This document shows positions 10,276-22,369 of a stretch of DNA of 57,634 bases, one piece after another. The position numbers and the translations under genes are program-made. Where the stretch lies: contig MNCI01004792.1 in the NCBI GenBank assembly GCA_015680685.1, positions 873,725 to 931,358 on the forward strand, read 5' to 3'. Source of the stretch: Gnetum montanum (taxonomy: Eukaryota; Streptophyta; Gnetopsida; Gnetales; Gnetaceae). Under the pieces are notes generated by a model that saw only the letters and a program-made list of their open reading frames with translations, was not told where the DNA came from and did not search any database. Position 1 is the first letter of the stretch. Every line of letters starts with the position of its first letter.

Positions 10276-10959
10276 TCCAAGGTAGGTAGGGAAGTTACAA
10301 TTTTAAAAATATCTCACCTAACTTTTCTCCCAAGTAATTGGACTAACCAATTAGGAGATTACTTGGCCAACAAGTTAGGAGGTTACTTGCCCAACAAGTT
10401 AGGTAAGTTACAATAATTTTAGGTGGTTTCAACCATAAAAGAGATAAAAATGCTACAGTTGACAAGTGTCTTCATGATAAAATATTATAATTGTAACTAT
10501 CATAGGAAGTTACAACTTCCATAGGAATAATAGCCAAATGTCTCCTTTTATAGGATGTTACAAAAATATTTCATAACTGGCTTTTCATCATTTTTTAAAT
10601 CATAAAATATTTTATTTATATCATAGTAGTAAAGATAGTAACCATGGAGTTGTTGCTCATTTCATCATCCATCTTCATAAGCTTTGGATAAGTTTATGCT
10701 GCCTCCACATTCAGTTGACAATGCAAATATCATATTTGACAAAGCGAACATTCATTCTTTAATCTTCTTTCAGCATTTTCTTCTAATGATAATAAACTCA
10801 CGCTGATTATCAATATTATCTTTGAGGCTACGTTTTTGTTGTTGTTTTTCTAGAAATATAATAAGTTATAAAATTAACTTCATAGGATAGCGAATATGTT
10901 AACTTTATGGGAGGGTGAATATATTGCAAATGTAAATGTTTTGTAATGTGGTTAACCGC

Positions 10960-11270
10960 ATTGCTTTGCTTGCTCCTTTTGTGCACGCTCCCTCCCGCGA
11001 TTTGTGTGCCACCGCTACCGAACTGCTCCGTCTGTTATTTCTCTGCCACCGCTTTGCATCGGATTGGCCCGAGGTCACGATTACCGCCGTTGGTTTGTTG
11101 CTGACGTCACCCAAACCCTACCGCTGCTTTGCTGCCGCCTTCTCCATGTCTTCCGTGTCCGCCATGGCTGTGTGTCAACTATTGAACCCCCACAAACGCG
11201 ATTGCAGTTGGAACAGCTTTTTCGCGGAGCTCGGCATAGTTACTAACTTGCTCATATCAACGGTGCACTG
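10960..11270. other. GC-rich island inside insert D
   Basis: This is about 300 bp of markedly higher GC content within an AT-rich insert. It includes TGACGTCA (11,102-11,109), a palindromic bZIP site, about 0.85 kb upstream of the minus-strand TATA box near 10,270. Both strands have short open frames with no recognisable protein. It could be an enhancer-like U3 segment or a captured host fragment; I cannot decide which. Confidence 0.4.
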
Positions 11271-14056
11271 ACTTGAATCTGGGAACCTTCAGCAATGGTG
11301 TCTTGCCCCTATTCGTGGACAGCGTCCAAGTCTGGCGCATTCGTATTTTTGTTTTGCAGTTTTGCTCATAACTGTCCGGAGTTGCAGGCAAAGGCGTAGG
11401 CATAGCAATCGGCTGCGTTCTAGCCCTGCTTTATTCATTTTTTGTAGTCTTTGGCCAGGAAATTAAGCTTAATATGAAAATAGAACAAAGAAACCGTCCG
11501 TGGCAAGTGTTTGACGAAATTGCAAATAGAATATGGAGTGATTTCTGGCGTTTTCTTGGTCAATTTCAGCAGCAAGCATCACTGCGTTTTTGTTACCATT
11601 GATACTGCATTTTTCCTTTTTTGTTTAACCCTGTTTCTGCAAGTATTCAGCAATTGTTTCTGTGCTTTGTTCAGTGCTGTTTTGGAGGCCCTCTCTGGTT
11701 TCTTGTCATTGCAGATTTTTGTTTTTATTTTCCTATATTTTTCGGTACAGCAATGGTCACAGAGAATGGGGATTCCAGTGGCAAAGTGTTGGGGGAACCT
11801 GTTTCTGTCTTTCTACATGAATGTTTATTTCTATAGAGTACATTGCTTGAAACTATCCTGTGGGATAATGGGTTGCTATACTCCCCTGGTCTCTTACAAT
11901 AATACAGAGAATCTCCTTCATTTTGCAGCATTTCACTTTTTCCTTTTAGAGAAAAACATTTTACTTACAGAGAAATATATTCTTAAATTTTACAAATAAC
12001 TTCACCCTGCCCAGACTGCTGAACTTGCAATATTCATCTATAAACCTCAGTGAATTATAAAGTGATTCTATATTTATCAACCAGGGCTATGTAATCTTTT
12101 CTCATATTTTTAAATATGAGAATGTCTTTTGTGCACTTATTCTCTTTCTCACTAGCTGAAAATTAAGCTACTTCTTCACAAATTCTCAACTAGTTTAAGT
12201 CTGCTTCATGAAATGGCCAAATGTGCCAACACTTTTATTTATCCAACCGATGCTAGGGTCCATAAACCTATGACTCACAACCACTAGCCTTCTAGAAAAT
12301 TGATGATAGAAATAAACACACCTATGCCATAGACTAGCCATAGGGACAAACACACCTATGCTCTCCCACTCTAAGGATGAGGCCTGAGATAGATGCCTCA
12401 CTGATGCATGACAATCAGGGTCAATCCATACTACCTCCAAGGTGCCTCATCACCAACCGATCCACACCTTCATGCTAGCACCACCCACTAATGACCATCA
12501 CAAGCATCATTGCAAAAACATATACACAGTCCAACTAGCTTAAGCCAACATAGGTCATAAGCACAACACACCCAAACAAACATAATTGCACATATCCACC
12601 CCTAACAGTTACCATCGTTCCATGAAAAAAATACCACAATGCAATAGAACAACATGAAGACCTCGATCTGACAAAACAAGAGACACGTACTTCTATACAA
12701 ATGACCACTAGAATAACTTTCAAAATGAGATATGCCCAAAGAGAAAACTAATTCCATGATTATAAGTTACTTTCCAAAATGATCCCAACAACACTAATTT
12801 TACCTAAATCAGACTTCTGGAAACAAAGTTATGCGCATTCAAAATTTGGTTAATAAAATAATATTTGAAACACCCAAAAAAATGCTCATGCCCCAATAGG
12901 CCCCACAAATAGCACATCATATGGGGCTCATCAACACCACATATCATAGTCCACAAGTCCACATCATTCCATAAATGGCATATATATTCATTCACAATCT
13001 ATAACCAAAGTTCGACAATTTTGGGACAAAATAACATGTCCAAGCTCAATCCTTAAGCTATCTATCCCACATGCCCACATTACATAATCATATACACCAA
13101 TCTAGCAAAAAAATATAGGGAAAAGCTAAAGACAACCCACCAATTAAAATTATTGGGGTAGAAAGGCCAAAACAAGGAGAAAATCTTCAAAAAAGTTCGG
13201 AAGGACTCTATTTCACTCCCAACAAGTTTTACACCCACGTAGATATGACCATAGCAATCCCAAATCCAACTTCAGAATAAGCAAAAATTGTCCACAAGGC
13301 TCAAAATCAAGAAAAAGAAGAGAGTGAAAATAAAAATAGAAGAAAATAGACTACATTTTTGTTTCTGTGACTACAAGAAAAAAAATAGAAACCAAAACCA
13401 AAATTCTCCCATATGCTATGGTAAGGTGGTGGGAAAAATAATATAAAACTTATATATTTACTTTATGTTTTTTTTTAACCAAAGAAAAGCAATGATGTGC
13501 CTTCCTCACTTCATGTGAGTTACTTTTTCTTTTGTTTCTCATTCACATTATTTATTCTTTTTATTTTTGTTAACGATTTTCATAAGTGAATATATTTTTT
13601 TTCTCCTCCACAATTAATATCGTCAATTTTAAACCTACGTAATAAGCACACTAGAACTTCAAATAAAAACCCATTTGAACCTACAAGATCCTTATCATAT
13701 GCTCTACACATTCACATGTCAAAACCACACTCGAACATCACGCAACATAGTGTTATAGTATAAATGCCTACATACCAAAATCACACATAAAGCATAAAAA
13801 CATACCGGCTAGATGCTCTTGTAGCCCAATCTAACACCCTTGACAGCAACATCACTTGTCTAACACATCACACAGGGCTAGTGGACATAATCACATTGGT
13901 TAAGCATGTCAAGATAGCATAATCATAACATAAAAACAAAGCTGGATAACATATAAAATACATTAACTCATTCCCGACAACGCATCGGGACTCCACACGT
14001 AGGGTATAAATCATAAGTAGATGACCATACCTATTGTCTCGATATGGGATGTAACA

Positions 14057-14072
14057 CTCTCCCCTCCTTGAG
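14057..14072 (-). other. Element C polypurine tract
   Basis: The minus strand reads CTCAAGGAGGGGAGAG directly against the LTR start TGTTACA. This is the plus-strand primer site for reverse transcription. Confidence 0.85.
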
Positions 14073-15345
14073 AATATTCCTCCTGGAAGATCTCAGGATG
14101 AGCTATGCGCATCTCAATCTCTACCTCCTAAGTAGCCTCTACAGCTCCATGTCTACTCCATAAAATTTTGACCATAGGAACAACTTTACTACATAGCTAT
14201 CACAACATATAAGCAAAAATTTCTACTGGTTACTCAACATAACTAACATCATACTACAATTGTATTCCTAAATGGCTAATCACATGTTGTTCATTAGGCA
14301 CATAAATTTGTAGCATAGATACATGAAAGACATCATGGACATGTGCCAAATAAGGAGGTAATGCTATTTGATAGGCCACTTTCCCAATACATTGTGACAC
14401 CTAAAATGGACAAATATATTTAGGAGCCAATTTCCCTTTTTGTCCAAATCAAGTAAGGCCTTTCAAAGGAGAAACATGAAGAAATACATGATCTTCGACT
14501 ACAAACTTTAATGGCCTTCAATGCCAATTGGCATATGCTACTTGCCTATCTTGTGAAACTCTCAATCTATCTTAGATCTCCTGAATCTACTCTGTAGTCT
14601 GCTTCACCAAATTGGTTCTCACCTATTGACGATCTTCTATGGTATCTCAACATAAAGGTATTCTACATGGCCTACCATATAAAATCTCATATGGTGCTAC
14701 TTGCATACTCTCTTGATAACCATTGTTATATGCAAATTTAGCTAATGGTAGCATTTGATTCCAACCTTCTCTATATTACAAAGCACAGGGTCTCAACATG
14801 TCTTCTAGAATCTAATTCACCCACTCAATTTGACCATTAGTTTGTGAATGATATGCTAAAATTATATTCAATTTTTTACCCATATCCTTCTAAAATGCCT
14901 ACAAAAAATGTGACATAAATTGAGTATCTCTATCACTAATAAGTTTTTATGGCATACCATGCAACTTCACTATCTCTACAAGAAAGAGATGCACAGTTTC
15001 TACTACACTTACTGATCATTGTGTGGCAAGGAAATGGGCAGACTTTGTCAAGAAATTAAGAACTACTAGTATAGCATCAAAACCACTGCGTGCTCATGGA
15101 AGATCAACAATGAAATCTGTATTAATGGCATCCCATTTCCAATAAGGAATATCATGGGAATGCAAATATCCTCGAGGTCTCTGATGCTCTATCTTCACTT
15201 GTTGGCAAATTAAATAGAGAGATACATACTCTCCCACATTCCTCATCATACCAAGCCACCAAGACATCCATCGTAAGCTCTGGTACATTTTCTGACTACC
15301 TAGATGCATTTGGTATCTGCTCATGTGGGTCTCGTCCATCAACTA
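14073..15345 (-). pseudogene. Element C integrase with C-terminal chromodomain
   Basis: Reading on the minus strand, the frame at 15,342-15,094 gives the zinc-binding end (YLICQQVKIEHQRP) and the core start WKWDAINTDFIVDLP. Downstream, across stops, come SDRDTQF (about 14,930) and QTNGQIEWVN (about 14,830), so all three catalytic acids (D, D, E) are still present. Near 14,360 is a GKVAYQIALPPYLAHVHDVF segment. The tail VKILWSRHGAVEAT, then EVEIEMRIAHPEIF (about 14,175-14,080), is the degenerate chromodomain typical of Tekay-type chromoviruses and is thought to guide insertion into heterochromatin. Multiple stops make it inactive. Confidence 0.85.
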
Positions 15346-15399
15346 AATGCGGAGAGCTTCTGGAACACATACTTGACCATCCCTCCATAATATTCCATG

Positions 15400-16960
15400 A
15401 CTATCCATAGAGAGTGCTCCATCAAAGGTAATCTATTACCTCAATGCCTGACACCAAGGATCATGTTACTCTCATATTTTCTCTTGCAAATATTTTTGGA
15501 TTGTCAAGTTCTTAAGCTTACTTGCTACCCTACTTAATGCATCCGCTACTTTGTTAGTCTTACTAGGCCGGTATTTAATAGTGAAATCAAAATTAGAAAG
15601 TAGCTCCACCCAGCTATGTTGTCACAAGTTTAATTGTGGCTGACTCATAAGATATTGGAGGCTCTTATGGTCAATCCAAATAGTAACTTTCTCCCCATAG
15701 AGATAATTCCAAAAAATCTTCAATGCAAAGATCACAACACCCAATTCTAGATCATGCATGAGATATCTAGTTTCATGTGGCCTCAATTAATAGGATGCAT
15801 AAGCCACAACTTGTCCATCCTGCATCAAAACAAAACCAAATCCATCCTTTGAAGCATTAGTACTAACATCATATGGATGTCCTAGTGTATGGGATATTAG
15901 CACAGGAGTAGTCACCAATCTATGCTTCAACTTCTCAAATGCAACTTGACAAGCTAGGCCCCAAGTAAAGTTATCCTCTTTTCTCAACAATCAAATCAAA
16001 GGAGATGCTATGCGAGAGAACTATTCCACAAACCTCTAGTAATATTTTGCTAACCCCAAGAAGCTTTGTACCTCCACTACTGATTGTAACCTAGGCTAAT
16101 CACAAACAATAGTAATCTTTGCAAGATCCACAAAGATACCAGCTCCTGACACCATGTCCTAAGAACTAAATCTCTGATTGCCAAAATGAACACTTGGATG
16201 ACTGAGCATACAGTTGGTACTCCCTCAAATTCTATAAAATCATGTACAAGTGCTTTGCAAGCAATTGATCATGAAGAGAATATACTAAGATATCATCGAT
16301 GAACACAATCATAAACTAATCTAGAAATGGATGCATCACATTGTTCATGAGATGCATGAAAACTATTGGTGCATTTGTTAATCCAAAGGATAGCACCAAA
16401 AACTCATAATGGCCATGCCATGTTCTAAATGTTATCTTTAACACATCCTACTCACAAACTCACACTTGATGATATCCAGACATAAGATCAATCTTTGAGA
16501 ATACATGATCTCCCTGAAGTTGATCCAACAAGTCATGAATGCATGGTAGAGGATATCTATTTTTCATAGTCACTTGGTTTAACTACCTATAATCTATGCA
16601 TAACCATAAATCACCATCCTTCTTTTTAACAAATAACATAGGTGTACCCCACAGTGATACATTGGGGCAAATAAGGCCTTTATCCAGCAATTCTTGTAGT
16701 TGCATAGTTAGCTCTACCAACTCTACAAGAGACATCTTGTGTGGAGGCTTTGAAATAGGCTCTATACCATGTTTAAGTTCGATCTCGAACTCAATCTCTT
16801 ACCTACATGGAAAACCTAGTAATTCAAACTGGAATACATCAAGGAATTCATGAACCATAAGAATTTGATCTATCTCCAGCATATCTGTTTTATAGATTAT
16901 AGCCACAAAGCATGCATGCCCTTTTTGAAGCATCCTACGGTACATCTAAGAGCGGACTAA
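15400..16960 (-). pseudogene. Element C reverse transcriptase and RNase H
   Basis: On the minus strand RT shows [12 protein letters not shown] (about 16,500-16,465) and the intact catalytic box VFIDDILVYS (about 16,315-16,285), with stops between the segments. RNase H lies at about 15,990-15,560: NFTWGLACQVAFEKLKHRL, then GHPYDVSTNASKDGFGFVLMQ with a conserved D-[AG]-S-x-x-[GA]-like start, and HKSLQYLMSQPQLN-like sequence near 15,640. The order and spacing match Ty3 pol. Stops, mostly at former Gln or Trp codons, prevent translation. Confidence 0.82.
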
Positions 16961-17173
16961 ATCTAAGCGCATAGTCATTGGATGAGTTTGTACCTCAATT
17001 AGAGCACCATTAACTAATTATAATCATAGGAGCTTTTTCCAACAGTCCAAACTAGCATTGAACTACTACAACCAATCCATCCCAAAAATAACATCATATA
17101 CCCCAAGATCCATAACATGCAAATCACTAACCCACTACACACCTTCCAATTCTACTGGTACAATTATACATAC

Positions 17174-17395
17174 CTAATCAACTTGAGTTTCATGATCCCT
17201 AGAAAAAGATACTTTCAACCTAGGAGAAAGAGAATGACATACAAGAGCTACATGATGTGCAACTATAGGATCTATGAAAGAATGGCTAGCACTAGGATCA
17301 AATAACATTAACATTGCAAAGCCCAAAATCATTCCTCCCATCTTCATCACTATGTTTGGTTGCACGTCCAGAGGCTGGTCTGTTAATGCATACAC
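17174..17395 (-). pseudogene. Element C aspartic protease
   Basis: An open 73-codon stretch contains LFDPSASHSFIDPIVAHHV. Functional Ty3 proteases have an F-D-[ST]-G-A-[ST]-H-S-F-I core, so here the catalytic D-[ST]-G has become D-P-S and the Gly is lost. The preceding residues (VMKMGGMILGFAMLMLFD) fit the first protease beta strand. It lies between the gag zinc knuckles (about 17,600-17,520) and RT in the expected order. The enzyme would have cleaved the Gag-Pol polyprotein; this copy cannot. Confidence 0.8.
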
Positions 17396-17499
17396 CCATC
17401 CTTGAGTCCTCTGGTCCCCTCCTTCGAGCTAAGCGACCGATGCTCCCTATCCACCTTGAACTAGAGGTCGTTGTACTCAACCTTTGCCTCCCCCACTAC

Positions 17500-18455
17500 T
17501 GCCTACCTACTTTGGGCACTCTTGAGCCTGATGTCCTAATTTCCCACATGCAAAATAATTCTGGCTATCCCTCTATAGATGACCAGCTTGCCCACATCTA
17601 TAACAAACAACAACTTCATGACCAGCCCCAATAGTAGGACCACAAGAAGGTATTAGAAGCTCTCCTCCATGGCCATGAGCTTGCTTAGAGGGGCCAAGCC
17701 TCTCTCTAAATGTTGGTTCTCTCTTCTACCCCTATTTCCTCTCTCTATGTGTTGTATCTTCACACTAACTTCTCTCTAAGTCATTGGCTACTACTCCAGC
17801 TTCATCATAGGAAGTTAATCTAAGAGGTAAGAGGTGATCCTTCAAATATGGTCTTAGGCCTTGAATAAACCTATTCATCCATGTCCAAGCATCTATCTGC
17901 ATCTGGGGTACATAACTACTTAGCTTAGAGAAACGAGCATCATACTCCACCATAGACCAGCTACCCTAATACAAATGGTAGAACTCATCCTCCTTGGCTT
18001 GTCCATATCTGGTAGACACATAACAACCTATGAAAGATGCTAGAAAATCATCCCATGCTACCTCTTGACCATTCCATCCCTTGACCTACTCTTCAGTCAT
18101 CCACCAATGTCGGGAGTACCAACCAATTGATAAACTATCAAGCAAGTCTGTTGATTTGATGAACAACCCATCAAATCAAAAGCCTTTTGCAATTTCTCCA
18201 ACCATGATATAGCCATAGTGGGATCCTCAGTGCCATCAAATTTCAAAGGTTTCAATTTCCAAAACTGCTCCACTAGTTTCCTATTGATAAATTTGCTATT
18301 TGATTCTCCTGAGCCTCACTACCACTACCACTTCCCACTTCCATGATCATGGGAATAGGAGTAGGAGCATCACTAGTTGCAACATGCTGCTGCAAGATTT
18401 GTAACAATTGTTGTATAAGCTCTGGTTTCCTATTTGTAGGACCACTGCTAGACAT
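17500..18455 (-). pseudogene. Element C gag (capsid and zinc knuckles)
   Basis: It starts at the ATG at 18,455 (MSSSGPTNRKPELIQQLLQI), about 145 bp after the PBS. A capsid-like segment at 17,953-17,765 (VEYDARFSKLSSYVPQ, then MNRFIQGLRPYLKDHL) matches the retrotransposon gag family. Two zinc knuckles follow near 17,600-17,520: CYRCGQAGHL, whose last Cys is replaced by Ser, and ACGKLGHQAQEC. Gag would package element RNA. Several stops and frame changes separate the pieces. Confidence 0.82.
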
Positions 18456-18601
18456 TGGAGGAGGCTACTCCTATCCATCATTAGATCCTTCTAGTCTATG
18501 AGCCCAACCACATCATGACCATGTTTAATATACATCTTTGTAACCTAAAATTACACAAATGGGTGAGTACCCCCACCATCATAAAACATCAGAGTAATTT
18601 A

Positions 18602-18613
18602 GCTTTGATACCA
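18602..18613 (-). other. Element C primer binding site (initiator-Met tRNA type)
   Basis: The minus strand reads TGGTATCAAAGC three bases after the LTR end. It matches TGGTATCAGAGC, the complement of the plant initiator-Met tRNA 3' end, at 11 of 12 bases; the difference is G to A. Confidence 0.88.
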
Positions 18614-18616
18614 CAA

Positions 18617-21289
18617 TGTAACACACTGCCCTAGCGAGGGCAAGGTGATGCCTAGGATCAAGTAATACTAGCACGGAAGCATGATAACTAAATCCAATAA
18701 TGTGCAGAATACATGATATCCAAGAAGGTCAAATGGTATAGAAATTTCCTACCACACCAAAAACTAAACATACATATCACTTTATAAAAATGCATGTCTC
18801 TACATAAATCAAACTATGCATTGTTCTGCTAAAAGAAAAAAATACATAAAGCTCATCATTATATATAGAAGTGTATAGAGAGTTTCATACAAGGATATCT
18901 AGTCCACACTACTGTACATGAAAATATACCTTAAATAAGCATTGAAGGATTTTCCCCTCCTCTACTGTCTCTCTCTCTATGCTTGTATAGGTTCTTGCTC
19001 CTTTCACTTGAAATTAAATAAAGGTAGTACACAACTACGTGAGAAGCCTTTACACTTCCCCTACTAGATGGTCAAAAAGTGTTACACTAGAGGAGAGGAG
19101 TGGGGTACAATGCAACCTGCAACACTATTAGTCTCATGCATGCTCAAAACAACATAAAAAATATCACCCATAAAGCTAACATACTATCATACAAGCACAG
19201 AAAAATCCATGGTCTGACATCATCTATCATGCCCATGTCATCATACCCATGATATACCATAAATAGTCCATGATCCATGCAATCATAATCCAAATAAAAC
19301 ACCTATTCTCAATGATATGACTCACAAACCAATACTATCACATACATATCCCATGTGGTTTCTAACATATCTGTGCTTAGTGTAGCATGTGAAATGTTGC
19401 CATGAGTACTCATACCAACCATTGCTTGCTGGTCTTTTATTAGTCTTTTATTTATCCAACTGGTGCTAGGGTCTGTCAACCTGTGATCCACAACAACTAG
19501 CCTTCTAGAGAACTAACAATAGGAATAAACACACCTATGCAACAGACCAACTGTAGGGATGAACATACCTACGCTTTCCCACTCTTAGTATGAGGCCTGA
19601 GATATGAGCCTCATCAATGCATCATAGTGGGGCTCAATCCATACTACCTCTAGGATGCCTCATCACTAACTAGTCCACACCCTCATGATAGCACCACTCA
19701 CCAACGACCATCACAAGCATCATCGCAAAAACATATACACAGTCCAAATAGCTTAAGCGAACATAGGCCTTAAGTACAACACATCTAAAAAACATAATTG
19801 CACATATCCACCCCTAATGATTACTATCATTCCATCAAAACAATATCATGATGCAACAAAACAACATGAAGACCTCGATTTGACAAAACAAGAGACATGT
19901 ACTTCCATATAAATGAGCACTAGAATAACTTTCAAAATGAGATATGCCCAAAGAGAAAACGAATTCCATGATTATAAGGTACTTCCCAAAATGATCCCAA
20001 CGACACTAATTTTACCTAAATCGGACTACTAGAAGCAAAGTTATGTGTGTTCAAAATTTGGTTAAGAAAATAATATTTAAATAATATTTGGAATGCCCAA
20101 AAAAATGCTCGTGCCCTAATATGCTCCAAAATTAGCACATCATATGGAGCTCATCAACACCACATATCATAGTCCACAAGTCCACATCATCCCATACATT
20201 GCATATATATTCATTCACAATTCGTAACCCAAATTAGACAATTTTGGGGAAATAGATAAAATACCATGTCCAAGCTCAATCCTTGAGCTATCTATCCCAT
20301 ATGCCCACATCGCATAATCATATACACTAATTCAACACAAAAATATAAGGAAAAGGTAAAGGCAACCCACCAATTAAAATTTTTGGGGCAGAAAGGCTAA
20401 AACAAGAAGAAAATCTTCCAAAAAATTTGGTAGGACTCCATTTCGCTTCCAACAAGTTTTGCACGCATGTAGATATCACCATAACGATCCCAAATCCAAG
20501 TTCAAAATAAGCAAAATTTTTTCACAAGGCTCAAAATCCAGAAAAAGAAGAGAGCATAAAGAAAAATAGAAGAAAATAGAGTCCTATGCATTTCTATTTT
20601 TGCAAATAGAAGAAAAAAAAATAGAAACCAAAACCCAATTTCTCCCATATGTGGTGGTAAGGCAGTGGGAAAAACAATATAAAACTTATGTATTTACTTT
20701 ATGTTTTTGTTAATACCAGAGAAAACCAACAATGCACCTTCCTCACGTCATGTGAGTTACTTTTTCTTTTGTTTCTCATTTGCATTATTTATTCTTTTTA
20801 TTTTTGTTAATGATTTTCATAAGTGAATATATATTTTTTCTCCTCCATAATTAATATTGTCAACTTTAAACCTACATAATGAACACATCAGGGCTTCAAA
20901 TCAAAATTTGTTTAAACCTATGAGATCCTTATCATATGCTCTACACATTCACATGCGAAAACCACACCTGAACATCATGCAACATAGTGCTATAGTACAA
21001 ATACATACCAAAATCACATATAAAGCATAAAAACATATCGAATAGGTGCTCTTGTAGCCCAATCTAACACCGCTGCCAGCAACATCACCTTTCTAACACA
21101 TCACACAAGGCTAGTGGACATAATCACATTAGTTAAGCATGTAAAGACAACATAAACGTAACATAAAAATGAAGCCACATAACATATAAAATACATTAAC
21201 TTGTCCTCGACAACCCACTAGGGCTCCACACGTAGGGTATAAATCATAAGAGGATAACCATACCTATTATCTTGGGATGGGATGTAACA
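18617..21289 (-). repeat. Element C 5' LTR (2,673 bp)
   Basis: On the minus strand it starts TGTTACATCCC at 21,289 and ends GTGTTACA at 18,617, immediately before the PBS. It is the uninterrupted partner of 8,254-14,056 and shows the empty site of insert D near 19,430-19,460. A/T-rich homopolymer runs such as those near 20,600 and 20,830 are shared by both copies. No coding sequence is seen. Confidence 0.9.
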
Positions 21290-22369
21290 TCAAGGTACTA
21301 TTGGCCAAAAATATTTAGGGATGCTCACTAATACATCCACTCTTGTGAACGATGCCAATGAGATGGTGGAATAATTGCTTGAATGGAGGGACCTCAACAA
21401 TGGATTCAATCATTGAAACCCTTTTACATTTGGAGCATTAATTTCATGGGTCCCATCACATCCATGTCAAATGGAAAGGCATACATCATAGTTGCTATTG
21501 ACTATTATACAAAATGGGTAGAAGCAGTGACCGTCATCAACTATACATCTTCTACTTCTACTTGGTTTGTACAAAAAAATGTTGTAAATAGGTTTGGTAT
21601 GCCACATGCATTAATTTCTAATAACAGAACTCACTTTACAAGCACTACTTTTTGAAAGCTCATGCAATGCTTGAGGGTTGAACATAAACTCACAACAACC
21701 TACCACCCCCAAGCCAATGGATAAGCCAAGGTTACTAATAGGAAAATCAAAAGGATTCTAACAAGAACTATTAGCAAATATAGGAAATAATAGAGCACAA
21801 ACCTCAATGACATCCTTTGGGCCTACCGCTCAACATGGAAACTACCTATATGCTATTCTCTCTATGAGCTTATGTATGGAAAATTACCAACACTTCCTAT
21901 TCAATTCAAGCTTCATACACTTTCAACAACTTATGACCTTGGCCTTGACTTGAGTCTAGCACAAAAAAAAAAAGACTAATGAATCTCAACCTACTAGATG
22001 AAAACTGATTGGTGGCCCTATCATCTAACGAGTTGCACAAGGCCTACAATAAAAAGCACCATGATCTTGAAATTAGAAAAGTTAAATTTCAACCAGGAGA
22101 TAAGGTTCTCTACTGGAACCCCACACACATACCTTAACAAACTAAGTTAAAATGTTGTGGGAAGGACTTTACATCATTTACAAAATTTTTTCTTTTAGGG
22201 CCATGATGATCTACAAACTTGAGAGCTCAAAAAAGAAATAGTTGGTCAACATCCAACAAATCAAACCTTTCCACGAGCATAAGCCAACTAATACAACAAA
22301 TGCCTTATTGGATGGGCAACCATGCTCCATATTTTAGATCTCCTTGTTTCAACTTAGTCATGGGGGAGA
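21290..22369 (+). pseudogene. Element B integrase, second half, and 3' end of pol
   Basis: The zinc module resumes as YYWPKIFRDAH, then SCERCQ (21,296-21,360). The core starts at PFYIWSINFMGPITSM (about 21,420). All three catalytic acids are substituted. Asp in [ID]FMGP is Asn (AAT, 21,440-21,442). Asp in [SD]NGTHF is Asn (AAT, 21,620-21,622). Glu of the NGQAE motif is Lys (AAG, 21,728-21,730), next to a Gln-to-stop at 21,722-21,724. Each fits one G-to-A or C-to-T change. The C-terminal region includes KFQPGDKVLYWNP (about 22,083-22,125). A polypurine tract TGGGGGAGA (22,361-22,369) abuts the LTR. Confidence 0.85.

Larger units (their letters stand above)
9072..12231 (-). mobile_element. Insert D: probable solo LTR (3,160 bp) of an unidentified family
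   Basis: The ends are TGTTGGC...GCCAACA (7-bp inverted termini, TG/CA), flanked by perfect 5-bp CTTTT duplications at 9,067-9,071 and 12,232-12,236. The uninterrupted element C LTR near 19,430-19,460 shows the empty site. TG/CA ends with a 5-bp duplication mean LTR-retrotransposon integration. No pol domain, second LTR, PBS or PPT is seen inside, so a solo LTR is the simplest reading. A TATA box on the minus strand (CCTATAAATAG, about 10,263-10,275) sets the orientation. A GC-richer stretch at 10,960-11,270 contrasts with the AT-rich surroundings. The frame at 11,511-11,999 (162 codons) has no recognisable domain. Confidence 0.8.
8254..14056 (-). repeat. Element C 3' LTR, interrupted by insert D
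   Basis: On the minus strand the LTR begins TGTTACATC at 14,056 and ends TGTTACA at 8,254. It aligns along its length with 18,617-21,289 except for insert D at 9,072-12,231. Examples are the shared plus-strand starts (TGTAACAC...CCTAGCGAGGGCAAGG) and the shared ends (GGGATGTAACA). The polypurine tract lies immediately upstream. No coding capacity is evident; the short frames at 12,195-12,440 and 12,804-12,995 are incidental. Confidence 0.9.
8254..21289 (-). mobile_element. Element C: chromovirus (Tekay/Del-like), complete but degenerate
   Basis: A full-structure minus-strand element. The 5' LTR is at 18,617-21,289, the PBS at 18,602-18,613, then gag, protease, RT, RNase H, integrase and chromodomain, a PPT at 14,057-14,072 and the 3' LTR at 8,254-14,056. 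The left LTR is 5.8 kb only because insert D (3.16 kb) sits inside it; without D both LTRs are about 2.65 kb. In the first ~215 aligned LTR bases I count about 16 differences (about 7%), mostly transitions, so the insertion is old. The integrase C-terminus carries a chromodomain-like tail, which with the long LTRs suggests Tekay/Del. Confidence 0.9.

Noticed and set aside
11511-11999. 162-codon open frame in insert D
   Set aside because: AT-rich, Phe/Leu-rich composition with no recognisable domain and no supporting signals; likely chance in T-rich sequence.
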